DNA of 64,000 bases from Microbacterium sulfonylureivorans (GCF_003999995.1 NZ_RJAD01000002.1:62001-126000), one strand, 5' to 3'. Positions 17,301-26,953 are shown, counted from the first letter of the stretch. Notes: generated from the letters alone by a model not told the origin. Translations and numbers: made by a program.

Positions 17301-18275
17301 ATGGGGAAGGTCACCGTGCTGGATGCGCTCGGACTCGACGAGGCGCACACCGCCGTCTATCGGTGCGTCCTCCAGCAGCCCTCTGCGTCGACGGCCGAGG
17401 TCGCCGCGGCGCTGAGCATGTCGCTGCCCCGCGTGCGCCCGATGGTCGCCGAATTGGAGAGCCTCGGGCTTCTCGCGCGTCAGGCCTCGAGCAGCGACAG
17501 GTTCGTGGCATCCCCGCCGTCCATGGCGCTGCGCCCGCTGCTGCTGGAGCGCGAGCGAGGGCTCACCCGCGCCCACGAGGCCCTCGCCGAGCTGAGCGAC
17601 CTGTATCGGCGATCCGCCGAGCAGCGCAGCGTCGCCGACGTCGTCGACGTCGTGATCGGCGACGATGCCGTGCGCCAGCGCGTCGCGCAGCTGCAGGCGG
17701 CGTCGACCGAGCAGGTCCGGGTGCTCGTGCTGCACCAGATCGCGCTCGTCAGCGGTGAGGAGAACATCGAGGAGGACCGCGCCCTCGCCCGCGGCGTCCG
17801 CTATCGGGTGATCGTCGAGAGCGCCGTCCTGGAGCGCCCGGGGTTCCTCACCGCCGCTCGGGAGATGGCCCAGATCGGCGAGGAGATCCGGGTCCTCCCG
17901 ACCCTCCCGACGCGCATGTTCATCGCCGACGACCAGATGGCGCTCGTCCCGATGCATTCGCACGACGCGGACCAGGGCTTCGGTGCCCTCCTCATCCACC
18001 CCAGCGGCCTGCTCGACCTCGTGACGTCGATCTTCGAGGAGTACTGGCGCTCGGCGACCGAGTTCCTCCCGTTCGCCGCGACGCCCACCACCGAGGACGT
18101 CGACCGTGATCTCCTCCGCCTGCTTCTGCTGGGGGTGACGGATGCCGCGGCCGCCGCGCAGCTCGGAATCTCCCTGCGCACGGTCCAGCGTCGCGTGTCC
18201 GAGCTCATGGAGATCGCGGGGGTCACCACCCGAATGCAGCTCGGGGCCGAAGCGGTGCGGAGGTCGTGGGTCTGA
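17301..18275 (+). CDS. Transcriptional regulator with TrmB-like N-terminal and LuxR-like C-terminal HTH
   Basis: The 324-residue cytoplasmic regulator has an N-terminal winged helix at about residues 5-70 (STAEVAAALSMSLPRVRPM) resembling TrmB/sugar-responsive regulators. A central domain of about 170 residues follows. The C-terminal LuxR/GerE-type HTH is at about 265-320 (AAAAQLGISLRTVQRRVSEL). The same layout occurs in other actinobacterial regulators next to secreted subtilisins. I chose ATG 17301 because longer frames run through the protease gene. Divergent placement suggests control of the protease. The ligand is unknown. Confidence 0.82.
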   Translation: MGKVTVLDALGLDEAHTAVYRCVLQQPSASTAEVAAALSMSLPRVRPMVAELESLGLLARQASSSDRFVASPPSMALRPLLLERERGLTRAHEALAELSDLYRRSAEQRSVADVVDVVIGDDAVRQRVAQLQAASTEQVRVLVLHQIALVSGEENIEEDRALARGVRYRVIVESAVLERPGFLTAAREMAQIGEEIRVLPTLPTRMFIADDQMALVPMHSHDADQGFGALLIHPSGLLDLVTSIFEEYWRSATEFLPFAATPTTEDVDRDLLRLLLLGVTDAAAAAQLGISLRTVQRRVSELMEIAGVTTRMQLGAEAVRRSWV

Positions 18276-18342
18276 TCTCGCGGTGAGGCCTTCCGGCCGC
18301 GTCAGCCGACCGTCGCCGAACGGTCCCCCCGACGAGGCTCGC

Positions 18343-19629
18343 TCACGGCCGGACCCGCGGCACGAATCGCGGCACCCATCGCACGAAGGCGAGAGCGCCG
18401 ATGAGGCCGATGAGGCCGACGGCTCCGGTGGCGACGGCGAGGCTCGTCACCGCGGCGATGGCCGAGACGACCAACGGCGAGACCGCGCCGCCCGCGTCGG
18501 TCAGCGTCCGCCACGAGCCCAGGAAGGGAGCAGGATCGCTCCGCGGTGCGACATCGGCGCCGAGGGTGAGGAGGATGCCGCTCGACAGGCCGTTGCCGAC
18601 GCCGAGCACGGCCGCGAACATCGCGAACCACATCGCGGACTGGTCGAGGTCGTGCGTGAACGACAGCGCGATGAAGCCGAGCCCCATGAGGAGCATGGCG
18701 GGGAGCGCGGCCCAGAGCCGTCCGAACCGGTCCATCACCTGGCCGCTCGCGTAGAAGAGGGCGAAGTCGATCGCACCCGAGATGCCGACCACGAGCGCGA
18801 TCGTCTGCGCGTCGAGTCCGATCGACACGCCCCACAGGGGGAGCACGACCTGCCGTGCCGAGCGGACGGCGGAGAGGGATGCCGCGGCCAGCCCGAGACG
18901 CGACAGCACGCGTCGGTACTGCCACATCGTGCGGAACACGCCGGCGCGCTCGGAGGTGGGGATGGATCCGGTCACAGGCTCGCCGGTGTCCTCGGCCAGC
19001 CTCGAGTCGTCCTTCGACGGCGTGAGCTGCTTCTCCGGGTCGGGCCCGAGGAGCACGAGGAGCACCGTGGCGACGAGGCATCCCGCGAAGAACCAGATCG
19101 CGGCGTGCTCGTCGCCGAAGAGCACCAGCAGACCGGCCGCGACGAACGGGCCGATGAACATGCCGAGACGGAACGTGCCGCCGAGGAGCGAGAGCGCGCG
19201 TGCTCGGAAGGCGAGCGGCACCCGAGTGGTCATGAACGAGTGACGTGCGAGGCCGAACGCGGCGGCGCAGAACCCGATGAGGAAGATGGCGAGGGCGAAC
19301 ACCCCGAGCGACGGTGCGAGGGCGAGGCCCACCACCGCGCCGAGCGAGAGCAGGCCTGCGATGGCCATGGTGAGACGCTCGCCGATCCGGGCGACGGCCC
19401 AGCCCGCGGGGATGTTGCCGCACAGCTGGCCGACGACCAGCGCCGACGCGACGAGCGCGGCGGTCGCGACATCCGCTCCCAGCTGTGCGGCGATGACCGG
19501 GATCAGCGGGATGACGGCACCCTCGCCCAGGGCGAAGAGGACGGTCGGGCCGTAGATCATCGGAGCGAACCGCCAGAGCACGTCCCGCGCGGGCACGGGT
19601 TCGTGTTCGGGGCGATCGCTCACGGGCAT
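18343..19629 (-). CDS. MFS transporter
   Basis: The 428-residue protein has about twelve membrane segments in two halves, with a charged central loop ([20 protein letters not shown]). The N-terminal half has the loop 2-3 signature in [17 protein letters not shown] and an Arg-rich loop ([16 protein letters not shown]). This is typical of the sugar/drug exporter branch of the major facilitator superfamily. The substrate cannot be assigned. It is divergent from prfB with about 20 bp between the starts, so the promoters overlap the coding edges. Confidence 0.88.
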   Translation of the reverse strand: MPVSDRPEHEPVPARDVLWRFAPMIYGPTVLFALGEGAVIPLIPVIAAQLGADVATAALVASALVVGQLCGNIPAGWAVARIGERLTMAIAGLLSLGAVVGLALAPSLGVFALAIFLIGFCAAAFGLARHSFMTTRVPLAFRARALSLLGGTFRLGMFIGPFVAAGLLVLFGDEHAAIWFFAGCLVATVLLVLLGPDPEKQLTPSKDDSRLAEDTGEPVTGSIPTSERAGVFRTMWQYRRVLSRLGLAAASLSAVRSARQVVLPLWGVSIGLDAQTIALVVGISGAIDFALFYASGQVMDRFGRLWAALPAMLLMGLGFIALSFTHDLDQSAMWFAMFAAVLGVGNGLSSGILLTLGADVAPRSDPAPFLGSWRTLTDAGGAVSPLVVSAIAAVTSLAVATGAVGLIGLIGALAFVRWVPRFVPRVRP

Positions 19630-19649
19630 CCACGTTAGTCTGGACTGTC

Positions 19650-20762
19650 ATGCTCGACTTCGATCCCTCCGCCGATATCCAGGCCCTGCGTTCCACGTTC
19701 TCCGACATCAAGTCCGTGGTCGACGTCGAGGGACTCACCGCAGAGATCGCGCGGCTGAGCGAGGAGGCCGGCGCACCCGACCTGTGGGACGACGTCGAGA
19801 AGGCGCAGAAGGTCACCAGTGCCCTCAGCCACCGTCAGTCCGAGCTCAAGCGCGTCACAGATGTCGAGTCGCGTCTCGACGACCTCGAGGTGCTCGTCGA
19901 GCTCGCGAACGAGATGGACGACGAGGACTCGGCCGAAGAGGCGCGTCGCGAGATCGCCGAGCTCGAGGACATCGTCGGCCAGCTCGAGGTGCAGACACTC
20001 CTCGACGGCGAGTACGACGACCGGTCGGCCGTCGTGACCATCCGCTCCGGCGCCGGGGGCGACGACGCCACGGACTTCGCCGAGATGCTGCTTCGCATGT
20101 ACCTGCGCTGGGCCGAGCGCCACAAGTACCCGGTGAAGGTCATGGACACCTCGTACGCCGAGGGCGCCGGGATCAAGTCCGCGACGTTCGAGGTCGACGC
20201 GCCGTACGCGTACGGCACGCTCTCGGTCGAGGCGGGCACGCACCGTCTCGCACGCATCAGCCCGTTCGGCTCGGCCGACAAGCGTCAGACGAGCTTCGCC
20301 GCCGTCGAGGTCATCCCTGTGATGGAGGAGGCCGTCGAGGTCGACATCCCCGAGGGCGACATCCGCGTCGACGTCTTCCGTTCGTCCGGCCCGGGCGGTC
20401 AGTCGGTCAACACGACGGACTCGGCCGTGCGCCTGACGCACCTTCCGACCGGGCTCGTCGTCTCCATGCAGAACGAGAAGTCGCAGATCCAGAACCGCGC
20501 CGCGGCCATGCGCGTGCTTCAGACGCGCCTTCTCCTTCTGCAGAAGGAGAAGGAGGCTGCCAAGAAGAAGGAGCTCGCCGGTGTGATCACCGCGAGCTGG
20601 GGCGACCAGATGCGGTCGTACTTCCTCTACGGCCAGCAGCTCGTCAAGGACCTCCGCACGGGGCACGAGGTCGGCAACCCGGCCATCGTCTTCGACGGCG
20701 ACCTCGACGGGTTCATCTCGGCGGGCATCCGGTGGCGCAAGCGCAAGGACGTCGACGACTGA
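19650..20762 (+). CDS. prfB: Peptide chain release factor 2
   Basis: Recognises UGA and UAA and triggers peptide release. The 370-residue protein has the RF2 discriminator SPF in [15 protein letters not shown] near residue 208 and the catalytic GGQ in [18 protein letters not shown] near 247. The frame is continuous. There is no in-frame TGA and no frameshift site near codon 25, so the autoregulatory frameshift known from E. coli prfB is absent. A TAGTCT -10 lies 8 nt before the ATG. In Actinobacteria prfB usually precedes ftsE-ftsX-smpB; here two genes on the other strand sit in between. Confidence 0.97.
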   Translation: MLDFDPSADIQALRSTFSDIKSVVDVEGLTAEIARLSEEAGAPDLWDDVEKAQKVTSALSHRQSELKRVTDVESRLDDLEVLVELANEMDDEDSAEEARREIAELEDIVGQLEVQTLLDGEYDDRSAVVTIRSGAGGDDATDFAEMLLRMYLRWAERHKYPVKVMDTSYAEGAGIKSATFEVDAPYAYGTLSVEAGTHRLARISPFGSADKRQTSFAAVEVIPVMEEAVEVDIPEGDIRVDVFRSSGPGGQSVNTTDSAVRLTHLPTGLVVSMQNEKSQIQNRAAAMRVLQTRLLLLQKEKEAAKKKELAGVITASWGDQMRSYFLYGQQLVKDLRTGHEVGNPAIVFDGDLDGFISAGIRWRKRKDVDD

Positions 20763-20784
20763 CGTCGCAGCCCTGACCTGATGG

Positions 20785-21132
20785 TCAGGCCTGGTCCAGG
20801 TTCTCCTGGATCATCACGGGCGACGCATGGATGCACATGATCCGCAGGCGTCCCTGACCGGTGTTGGTGAAGCCGTGCCACGTGTCGGCGGCGACGACCG
20901 CGGTGTCTCCGGCGTGCGCGACCACGGTGTCGTCGCCCATGCGGATGGTCGCCTCTCCTTCGATAACGAGCCACGTCTCGGTATAGGGATGCCGGTGCAG
21001 GCCCGGCCCCATGCCGGGGTCGTTGTCGACGTAGAAGAACGAGACGCCCGAGTCGTGCTGCCGGCCCTCGAAGCGCATCGTGCGCGAGGCGCCCACCAGG
21101 AGCTCTGATGCGGGGATGGGTGAAGCGGTCAT
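20785..21132 (-). CDS. Small cupin-domain protein
   Basis: The 115-residue single cupin barrel has the two family motifs: GLHRHPYTETWLVIEGEA near residue 44 (two His and a Glu as metal ligands) and a second motif near HAGDTAVVAADTWHGFTN (His at the end). Its role is unknown; small cupins act as isomerases, dioxygenases or binding proteins. The ATG at 21132 directly follows GGAGGG, which is close for a Shine-Dalgarno, so the exact start is uncertain. It converges on prfB with 22 bp between stops. Confidence 0.85.
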   Translation of the reverse strand: MTASPIPASELLVGASRTMRFEGRQHDSGVSFFYVDNDPGMGPGLHRHPYTETWLVIEGEATIRMGDDTVVAHAGDTAVVAADTWHGFTNTGQGRLRIMCIHASPVMIQENLDQA

Positions 21133-21221
21133 CCCTCCATCGTGACCCGAGACGCGCGCCGGAGTCCAGTGCCCGTCAGCGGATGCCGCGGTCCGCATCG
21201 CGGCAGGAAGCGGGAGCGGGC

Positions 21222-22556
21222 TCAGAACGGTGCGCTCACGAGATCGTCCGACGATCGGAAGACCGGCACTCGCCGCTCCGGCTCCACCCGGTAGCGGCGC
21301 CCGGATGGCGACGTCCACTCCAGCGCGCCACCTGAGCCCGCGATCTGCGAGACACGCCAGCCGCCATGGTGCTTGATCGTGTGATGCCCCTTGCAGAGCG
21401 GTGCGAGGTTGTCGAGCGAGGTCTCACCGCCGTGCTCCCACGCGAACGTATGGTCGATCTCGCATCGCGCTGCCGGAATGCCGCACCCCGGAGCCATACA
21501 GCGGTCGGCCCGCCATCGCACCAGGCGACGCAGCGGGGGCGGTGGTCGGTACTGATCACGCCCGACCGAGAGCACCACGCCCGTCTCGGGGTGGGTGAGG
21601 ATGCGCATCCAGCCGTCCGCTCCGCCGCACAGCTCGCGGGCACGAGCGGCAGGGATGGGCCCGACGCCCTCGACGACCGCCGGCCCGCACGCCGTCGACG
21701 CGTCGACACCTCCGGCAGACCTTCCCGGGCCCCCGGCGTGATCGAGCAGGCTCATGACGGGAACCGTCACCGCAACGGTCGCGCGGATGCCACGCGCTTC
21801 GGGCGCCAGCGCGGTCGTCTCACCGTCGACGAGGAGATCGCCGAACACGTCCGCCCGCCGCTGGTCGAGCGTGCGGTCGTCGTCACCGTCTCCGAGGGCC
21901 TTCGCGATCGCGGTCAGCCGACCGTGGATCGCCCGTGCCTCGACGGCAGGAAGCAGCGCATGGATCCATGCCATCCCGTCGTCCGCGGGCTCGACGACCA
22001 CGCGCCGCTGCCCCAGAGCCCGCTCGTGCCGCTCGGCGAGCGTCGCAGAGCGTTCGACGTCGATCAGCGCCCGCAGCGCCCGTCGGAAAGCTCCGATCGC
22101 GAGCTCTTCCGCGAGCGCGATGGCACGGTCGGTCACGCGGGCGCGCACCTCGGGTTCGATCGGGTCGAGGGCATCGACGAGGATCTCGGCGTGGCGCTCG
22201 GTCATCCGCGCGCGCCCGAGCGACTCGAGCGCGGCGGGGTAGCGATGGACGAGGGATTCGGCCATGGCCACGAGCCCCGCGGCCGCATTCTCGGTGACCC
22301 GCAGAGCTGCGGCGAGTTCGAGACGCACCGAGCGCTCGACCACCGCGGCGACCGCGCCGCCGTACATCCGCGCCTCGTCGAGCGCATTGCGGCGCATCGC
22401 ATGGATGCGGACCAGTCGCTGCGCGGCGAAGACCGACATCATGTCGGCGACCTCGGTGACGAGGCTCACATCGTCGGGCGCGTGGAGAACGTCGGCGAGC
22501 CACTCCGCACCCGGGTCGGGCACGGCATCCGGGTCTCGCTCCTGCTCTGCTGCCAT
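21222..22556 (-). CDS. DUF222 and HNH endonuclease domain protein
   Basis: The 444-residue protein has an N-terminal helical DUF222 region (about 20-300) and a C-terminal HNH nuclease. The HNH has PGCGIPAARCEIDHTFAWEHGGET near residue 360 and NLAPLCKGHHTIKHH near 385, with the zinc Cys and His residues in place. This family is multicopy in Actinobacteria, often with 13E12-type repeats. Its target is unknown. A TAATGT -10 (22563-22568) sits 6 nt before the ATG and overlaps a LexA-box-like sequence. There is a small gap to the cupin gene. Confidence 0.9.
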   Translation of the reverse strand: MAAEQERDPDAVPDPGAEWLADVLHAPDDVSLVTEVADMMSVFAAQRLVRIHAMRRNALDEARMYGGAVAAVVERSVRLELAAALRVTENAAAGLVAMAESLVHRYPAALESLGRARMTERHAEILVDALDPIEPEVRARVTDRAIALAEELAIGAFRRALRALIDVERSATLAERHERALGQRRVVVEPADDGMAWIHALLPAVEARAIHGRLTAIAKALGDGDDDRTLDQRRADVFGDLLVDGETTALAPEARGIRATVAVTVPVMSLLDHAGGPGRSAGGVDASTACGPAVVEGVGPIPAARARELCGGADGWMRILTHPETGVVLSVGRDQYRPPPPLRRLVRWRADRCMAPGCGIPAARCEIDHTFAWEHGGETSLDNLAPLCKGHHTIKHHGGWRVSQIAGSGGALEWTSPSGRRYRVEPERRVPVFRSSDDLVSAPF

Positions 22557-22562
22557 ACCCAG

Positions 22563-22582
22563 ACATTAGAACATATCTACGA
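22563..22582 (-). promoter_or_regulatory. Leaderless promoter with LexA-box-like element upstream of the HNH gene
   Basis: On the plus strand TAGAACATATCTACGA (22567-22582) matches 9 of 12 conserved bases of the actinobacterial SOS box TCGAAC-N4-GTTCGA. It overlaps the minus-strand -10 TAATGT of the HNH gene. SOS control would fit a nuclease, but the match is imperfect. Confidence 0.3.
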
Positions 22583-22710
22583 CATCGGCGTCGCCCGCCC
22601 CGCCCGTGACCCGCCGTGGCCCCGGATGCGCCCCGGCGCGCACGATCGGATGCCCCCCGCCGGGTGTCGCTCTGACCCACCCGGGCCGCCGCGCTTAGGC
22701 TCGTTAGGCC

Positions 22711-23835
22711 ATGATCCGGTTCGAGAATGTCACGAAGCGCTACAAGGGCACGTCGAAGCCGGCCCTGAACAACGTCGATTTCGAGGTGCTGCGGGGGGAG
22801 TTCGTGTTCCTCGTCGGCGCCTCCGGCTCGGGCAAGTCGTCGTGTCTGCGCATGATCCTGCGGGAGGAGACACCGAGCGACGGCCGTGTGGTCGTGCTCG
22901 GCCGCGATCTCCGCACCCTGTCCAACCGCAAGGTGCCGTACTTCCGCCGCCACATCGGCGCGGTCTTCCAGGACTTCCGCCTGCTGCCGACCAAGACGGT
23001 CTTCCAGAACGTCGCGTTCACGCTGCAGGTGATCGGGTCGTCGCGCGGATTCATCCAGCAGACGGTCCCCGAGGTGCTCGCCCTCGTCGGGCTCGAGGGC
23101 AAGGAGAAGCGGTTCCCGCACGAACTCTCCGGCGGTGAGCAGCAGCGCGTCGCCATCGCGCGCGCATTGGTCAACCGCCCCCAGGTTCTCCTCGCGGACG
23201 AGCCGACCGGAAACCTCGACCCCGCGACATCCGTCGACATCATGCAGCTGCTGGCGCGCATCAACGCCGGGGGCACCACGGTCGTCATGGCAACCCATGA
23301 AGCCGGCTTCGTCGACCAGATGCAGCGTCGCGTGATCGAGCTCGCCTACGGCGAGATGGTGCGCGACGAGAGGCACGGCGGGTACGGCGACACGTCCGGC
23401 CTCCCGAGCCTCGCACCCGAGCAGGAGCGCGGCGCCGCCGCCGTCGCCGCGCTCACCGCGGTGCTCGAGGTGCAGCGCGAAGCGGCCGCAGCAGCCGAAG
23501 CCGGTCTCGATCCGACCCTCGCCGACCTCGATGAGGAAGAGGCGGCGGATGCTGCGCCCCCACCGGCACCGACGCCGCACCGTGAGCCCGAAACGGCGGC
23601 GAAGCCCTCGACCCTCGAGGAGCGCGCCGTGGAGCCCGAGCCCGCGCCCGAACCGGCCGAGTCCGTGGAGGAAGCGGAGCCGAAGCTTCCCGTCACAAAG
23701 GCGCCTGCGGCACCGCAGACGCAGCCGATCCCGGTCGCCGACATCCCCGAGATCGATGTGGCGGAGCTCGGTCTCGCCGACCGTCTCGGGCTCGGCGAGA
23801 GCGACCCCGATGACGAAGTGGGGCCCACGTCGTGA
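22711..23835 (+). CDS. ftsE: Cell-division ATP-binding protein FtsE with long acidic C-terminal extension
   Basis: ATPase of the FtsEX complex, which controls peptidoglycan hydrolases at division. Residues 1-222 are a full ABC ATPase: Walker A GASGSGKSS near 36, Q-loop FQDFRLLP near 90, signature LSGGEQQRVAIARAL near 139, Walker B VLLADEPTGNLD near 160 and switch His in MATHEAGF. The family is normally about 225-230 residues. Here about 150 more follow, rich in Ala, Glu and Pro, ending VAELGLADRLGLGESDPDDE. The start is 9 nt after TAGGCT (22696-22701). It overlaps ftsX by 4 nt. Confidence 0.95.
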   Translation: MIRFENVTKRYKGTSKPALNNVDFEVLRGEFVFLVGASGSGKSSCLRMILREETPSDGRVVVLGRDLRTLSNRKVPYFRRHIGAVFQDFRLLPTKTVFQNVAFTLQVIGSSRGFIQQTVPEVLALVGLEGKEKRFPHELSGGEQQRVAIARALVNRPQVLLADEPTGNLDPATSVDIMQLLARINAGGTTVVMATHEAGFVDQMQRRVIELAYGEMVRDERHGGYGDTSGLPSLAPEQERGAAAVAALTAVLEVQREAAAAAEAGLDPTLADLDEEEAADAAPPPAPTPHREPETAAKPSTLEERAVEPEPAPEPAESVEEAEPKLPVTKAPAAPQTQPIPVADIPEIDVAELGLADRLGLGESDPDDEVGPTS

Positions 23836-24746
23836 GGGTCGGACTCATCCTCTCCGAGGCGTTCACCGGCCTGCGCCGCAACGCCTCGATGGTCATCTCG
23901 GTCGTCCTCGTCACGTTCGTGTCGCTCACGTTCGTGGGCGCGGCGATCCTCATGCAGATGCAGATCGCCACGATGAAGGACTTCTGGGTCGACCGCGCCC
24001 AGGTCGCGATCTACATGTGCACCGCGATCTCGCAGGCGCCGACCTGCACGGGCGGCGTCGCGACCGAGGAGCAGCTCGCCGCCGTGCAGGAGAAGCTCGA
24101 CGGGCCGGCGCTGGCTCCCTTGATCCGTGACGTGCGGTTCGAGGACAGCGAAGAGGCGTACCAGAACGTCCTCGACCTGCTCGGCGAGGACTACGCGAGC
24201 GTCATCACGCCCGACCAGCTCAACGAGACGTACTGGATCAACCTCGTCGACCAGCGGCAGTCCGACGTGATCCTCGAGGCGTTCCGCGGCACCGAGGGTG
24301 TAGAGGAGGTGCAGGACCAGCTGCAGTACCTCGAGCCGCTCTTCTCGGCGCTCACCGTCGCGACCTACATCGCGGTCGGCATCGCCGCACTCATGCTGAT
24401 CGCTGCCGTGCTGCTGATCGCCACGACGATCCGGCTGTCGGCCTATGCCCGAAGACGCGAGCTCGGCATCATGCGGCTGGTCGGGGCATCCAATCGGTTC
24501 ATCCAGACGCCGTTCGTGCTGGAGGGCGTGTTCGCCGCGCTCATCGGGTCGATCCTCGCCAGTGCCGCCGTCATCGCAGGTGTGCACTTCGGCGTCGATC
24601 AGTACCTCCGCGGCAGGGTCGAGTTCGTGACGACGTGGGTCGGGCTGGCCGATGCCTGGCTGGTGGTGCCGGTGCTGATCGTCATCGGAGTCGTGCTGGC
24701 GGCGCTGTCGGCAAGCTTCGCGATCCGGCGGTGGCTCCGCACCTGA
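23832..24746 (+). CDS. ftsX: Cell-division permease FtsX
   Basis: Four-pass membrane partner of FtsE. The 304-residue protein begins VGLILSEAFTGLRRNASMV, the typical FtsX start. A large extracellular loop lies between the first and second helices. Within that loop, MCTAISQAPTCTGG holds two Cys that could form a disulfide. The second half has the FtsX domain with SAYARRRELGIMRLVGAS near residue 205. The GTG start overlaps ftsE (GTGA), so synthesis is coupled. Confidence 0.95.
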   Translation: MRVGLILSEAFTGLRRNASMVISVVLVTFVSLTFVGAAILMQMQIATMKDFWVDRAQVAIYMCTAISQAPTCTGGVATEEQLAAVQEKLDGPALAPLIRDVRFEDSEEAYQNVLDLLGEDYASVITPDQLNETYWINLVDQRQSDVILEAFRGTEGVEEVQDQLQYLEPLFSALTVATYIAVGIAALMLIAAVLLIATTIRLSAYARRRELGIMRLVGASNRFIQTPFVLEGVFAALIGSILASAAVIAGVHFGVDQYLRGRVEFVTTWVGLADAWLVVPVLIVIGVVLAALSASFAIRRWLRT

Positions 24747-24764
24747 GTCGACCCCGGCTGGGGG

Positions 24765-24815
24765 TAGACTGAACGGCTGCCGTGCGATCGCGCGGCGATC
24801 GATCGAGGAGTCAGC
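24765..24815 (+). promoter_or_regulatory. smpB promoter and leader
   Basis: TAGACT at 24765-24770 is a good -10. The roughly 40-nt leader contains GATCGC-GCG-GCGATC, a short hairpin, then GAGGAG 6 nt before the ATG. Unlike many genes here, smpB therefore has a leader with a Shine-Dalgarno. Confidence 0.5.
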
Positions 24816-25292
24816 ATGCCCAGGGAACGCGGGGAGAAGGTCGTCGCGACCAATCGTCGCGCACGCCACGAGTACACGATCGAGAAGACGTACGAGGCCG
24901 GCCTCGTGCTCACCGGTACCGAGGTGAAGTCCCTGCGTGAGGGGCGCGCCAACATCTCCGACGGCTACGCATACATCAACGGGGGAGAGGCGTTCCTCGA
25001 CGCCGTGCACATTCCGGAGTACTCGCAGGGGCATTGGACCAATCACGCCTCGAAGCGCGTCCGCAAGCTGCTCCTGCACAAGGACGAGATCATCAAGCTC
25101 TCGCATGCCGTCTCAGCGGGCGGGTACACGCTCGTGCCGCTGAAGCTCTACTTCTCGGACGGCCGCGCCAAGGTCGAGATCGCCGTCGCGAAGGGCAAGC
25201 GCGAGTACGAGAAGCGCCAGACGATCCGCGAGCGCGAAGACAAGCGCGAGGCTGAGCGCGCCATGCGCTCGCGCAACCGCCTGGGGGACTAG
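24816..25292 (+). CDS. smpB: SsrA-binding protein SmpB
   Basis: Binds tmRNA and brings it to stalled ribosomes for trans-translation. The 158-residue protein has the family blocks [22 protein letters not shown] with [18 protein letters not shown] near residues 35-50. Also present are LLHKDEI and the basic C-terminal tail [18 protein letters not shown], which sits in the mRNA channel. Length is normal. Its RNA partner ssrA lies about 3.7 kb downstream on the same strand. Confidence 0.97.
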   Translation: MPRERGEKVVATNRRARHEYTIEKTYEAGLVLTGTEVKSLREGRANISDGYAYINGGEAFLDAVHIPEYSQGHWTNHASKRVRKLLLHKDEIIKLSHAVSAGGYTLVPLKLYFSDGRAKVEIAVAKGKREYEKRQTIREREDKREAERAMRSRNRLGD

Positions 25293-25299
25293 CCCCGAT

Positions 25300-25977
25300 T
25301 CAGCTCGCGCTGAACCTCGCTTCGACGGCCGCAGTGATCACGATGTCCTCCGGCTGGAGCTGCACCGAGGGTCCGCTCCCGCCGGAGTCGGCGGCGAACG
25401 AGGCCTTGGCCATCAGCATGCGCGGCGCGGGACCCGCCTCGGGGGTGTCGTTGCGCGTCAGCAGCCCGAGATCGGCGATCTCGAGCGGCGAGACGGTGCT
25501 CAGTCCGATGGCGCCTGCGTAGGCGGTGGCGCGGGCGACGGCCACGTCGACGGCGCCGGCCGCGACATCCCGCTCCGTCGAGGCCCGCGTCTCGGGAGTG
25601 AGCTGCCAGTCGATCCAGCCGAGCTGGACCCCCTCGCGCTCGACGACCTCTCCGGCCCACCACGACAGCACCGCGAAGTCGGTGAACGTCGCGCTGAAGT
25701 CGACGGTGGCGTAATGCACCGGTGCGAGGCGCTTGCCATCGGGGTTCCACGGGCGCTCCGACCAGACCGACACGCGCTGGCTCGTCCATTCGATCACCGT
25801 GCCGGCGGCCTTGCGGGAGGCCAGGTCGTCGCGCACCGGCTCGCTGAACGCGGCCATGCGCTCGACGACCGCGCCGCGCTCTGACCCTTCGGCGCGGATC
25901 GTGAGGTGCGCGACCGCGCGCTCTGGGGCGATGCGGGTCTCGTGCTCGCCACGGACGGTGATGACGACTTCGCTCAT
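25300..25977 (-). CDS. SIMPL-domain (DUF541) protein
   Basis: The 225-residue protein begins MSEVVITVRGEHETRIAPERAVA, the usual start of SIMPL/DUF541 proteins, and has the long alternating strands and helices of that family. There is no signal peptide. Function in bacteria is poorly known. The start at 25977 is set by TAGGCT (plus-strand complement 25985-25990) 7 nt upstream. It converges on smpB with 7 bp between stops. Confidence 0.85.
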   Translation of the reverse strand: MSEVVITVRGEHETRIAPERAVAHLTIRAEGSERGAVVERMAAFSEPVRDDLASRKAAGTVIEWTSQRVSVWSERPWNPDGKRLAPVHYATVDFSATFTDFAVLSWWAGEVVEREGVQLGWIDWQLTPETRASTERDVAAGAVDVAVARATAYAGAIGLSTVSPLEIADLGLLTRNDTPEAGPAPRMLMAKASFAADSGGSGPSVQLQPEDIVITAAVEARFSAS

Positions 25978-26117
25978 GCGGGCGAGCCTACGCCGACATC
26001 GTTCTCGAATATGTCGGGCATAGGGAAACTTCCATTCAGGTGCATCCAAGCAGTCCTCGAGCGCGGAAGGACTTGTCAACGGGCGACGAAGGGTCGCCCC
26101 CTTGAAGGAGGACCACC

Positions 26118-26942
26118 GTGCGAACGAAGATCATCGCGGGCATAGCCGTAGGCACCATCGCCGCACTCGGACTGCTCACCCCCGCCAGTGCGGCCACCGC
26201 CGGCAACGCCGTCCTCTCGGTGCTGCACGGCATCCCCGACACACCGGTCGACGTGTACGTCAACGGCGAACTCACGCTCGACGACTTCCAGCCCGGCGAC
26301 CTGGCCGGACCGCTCGACCTTCCGGCGGGCGACTACGAGGTCGCTCTCACCGCGCCGGACGCGACCGACGACAGCGCGCCGGTGCTCGGCCCGGTGACCC
26401 TGACGCTCGAGGCCGACACGAACTACACCGCCGTCGCGCATCTCGACGAGTCCGGGGGGCCGACCGTCACTCCGTACGTCAACGACACGTCGTCTACAGC
26501 GGCGGGCGAGGGTCGGCTCACCGTGCGCCACGATGCCGCGGCGCCGGCCGTCGACGTCCTCGCCGGCGGAATGCCGGTGATCGAGGGGCTGGCGAATCCC
26601 GACGAGTCGTCGCTGGATCTGCCGGCCGGCACGATCGAGGCGTCCGTCGCCGCCGCGGGCACGACCGACCCCGTCATCGGCCCGGCTCCGGTAGAGGTCC
26701 AGGAAGGTGTGCTCACCATCGTGTACGCGTGGGGGAGCCTCGAGGACGAGAACCTCGACATCGCCGTCCAGACGATCACCGGCCTGCACTCGGCACCGGA
26801 CGGCGTCAACTCGGGCACCGGCGGCCAGCTCGCCCAGCGCGATCTGATGCTGCAGGTCTTGTTCATCGTCGGTGGCATCGCCGTCGCGGCCGCGGTCGCG
26901 ACATCCGTCGTGGTCGTGGCGCGAGCACGGGCGCAGCGCTGA
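26118..26942 (+). CDS. DUF4397 surface protein with C-terminal membrane anchor
   Basis: The 274-residue exported protein has a signal peptide (MRTKIIAGIAVGTIAALGLL, cleavage near AASA). Two DUF4397-type repeats follow, the first beginning AVLSVLHGIPDTPVDVYVNG and the second GRLTVRHDAAAPAVDVLAGG. The C-terminus has a membrane helix near 248-268 and ends RARAQR. There is no LPXTG motif, so it is anchored by its helix rather than by an obvious sorting signal. AAGGAGG precedes the ATG. It is followed after 11 bp by a class F sortase, a pairing seen in many Actinobacteria. Confidence 0.88.
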   Translation: MRTKIIAGIAVGTIAALGLLTPASAATAGNAVLSVLHGIPDTPVDVYVNGELTLDDFQPGDLAGPLDLPAGDYEVALTAPDATDDSAPVLGPVTLTLEADTNYTAVAHLDESGGPTVTPYVNDTSSTAAGEGRLTVRHDAAAPAVDVLAGGMPVIEGLANPDESSLDLPAGTIEASVAAAGTTDPVIGPAPVEVQEGVLTIVYAWGSLEDENLDIAVQTITGLHSAPDGVNSGTGGQLAQRDLMLQVLFIVGGIAVAAAVATSVVVVARARAQR

Positions 26943-26953
26943 GGACGGACAGC

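Noticed and set aside
19650..19760. Programmed frameshift in prfB
   Set aside because: No in-frame TGA or slippery CTTT near codon 25; the frame is continuous.
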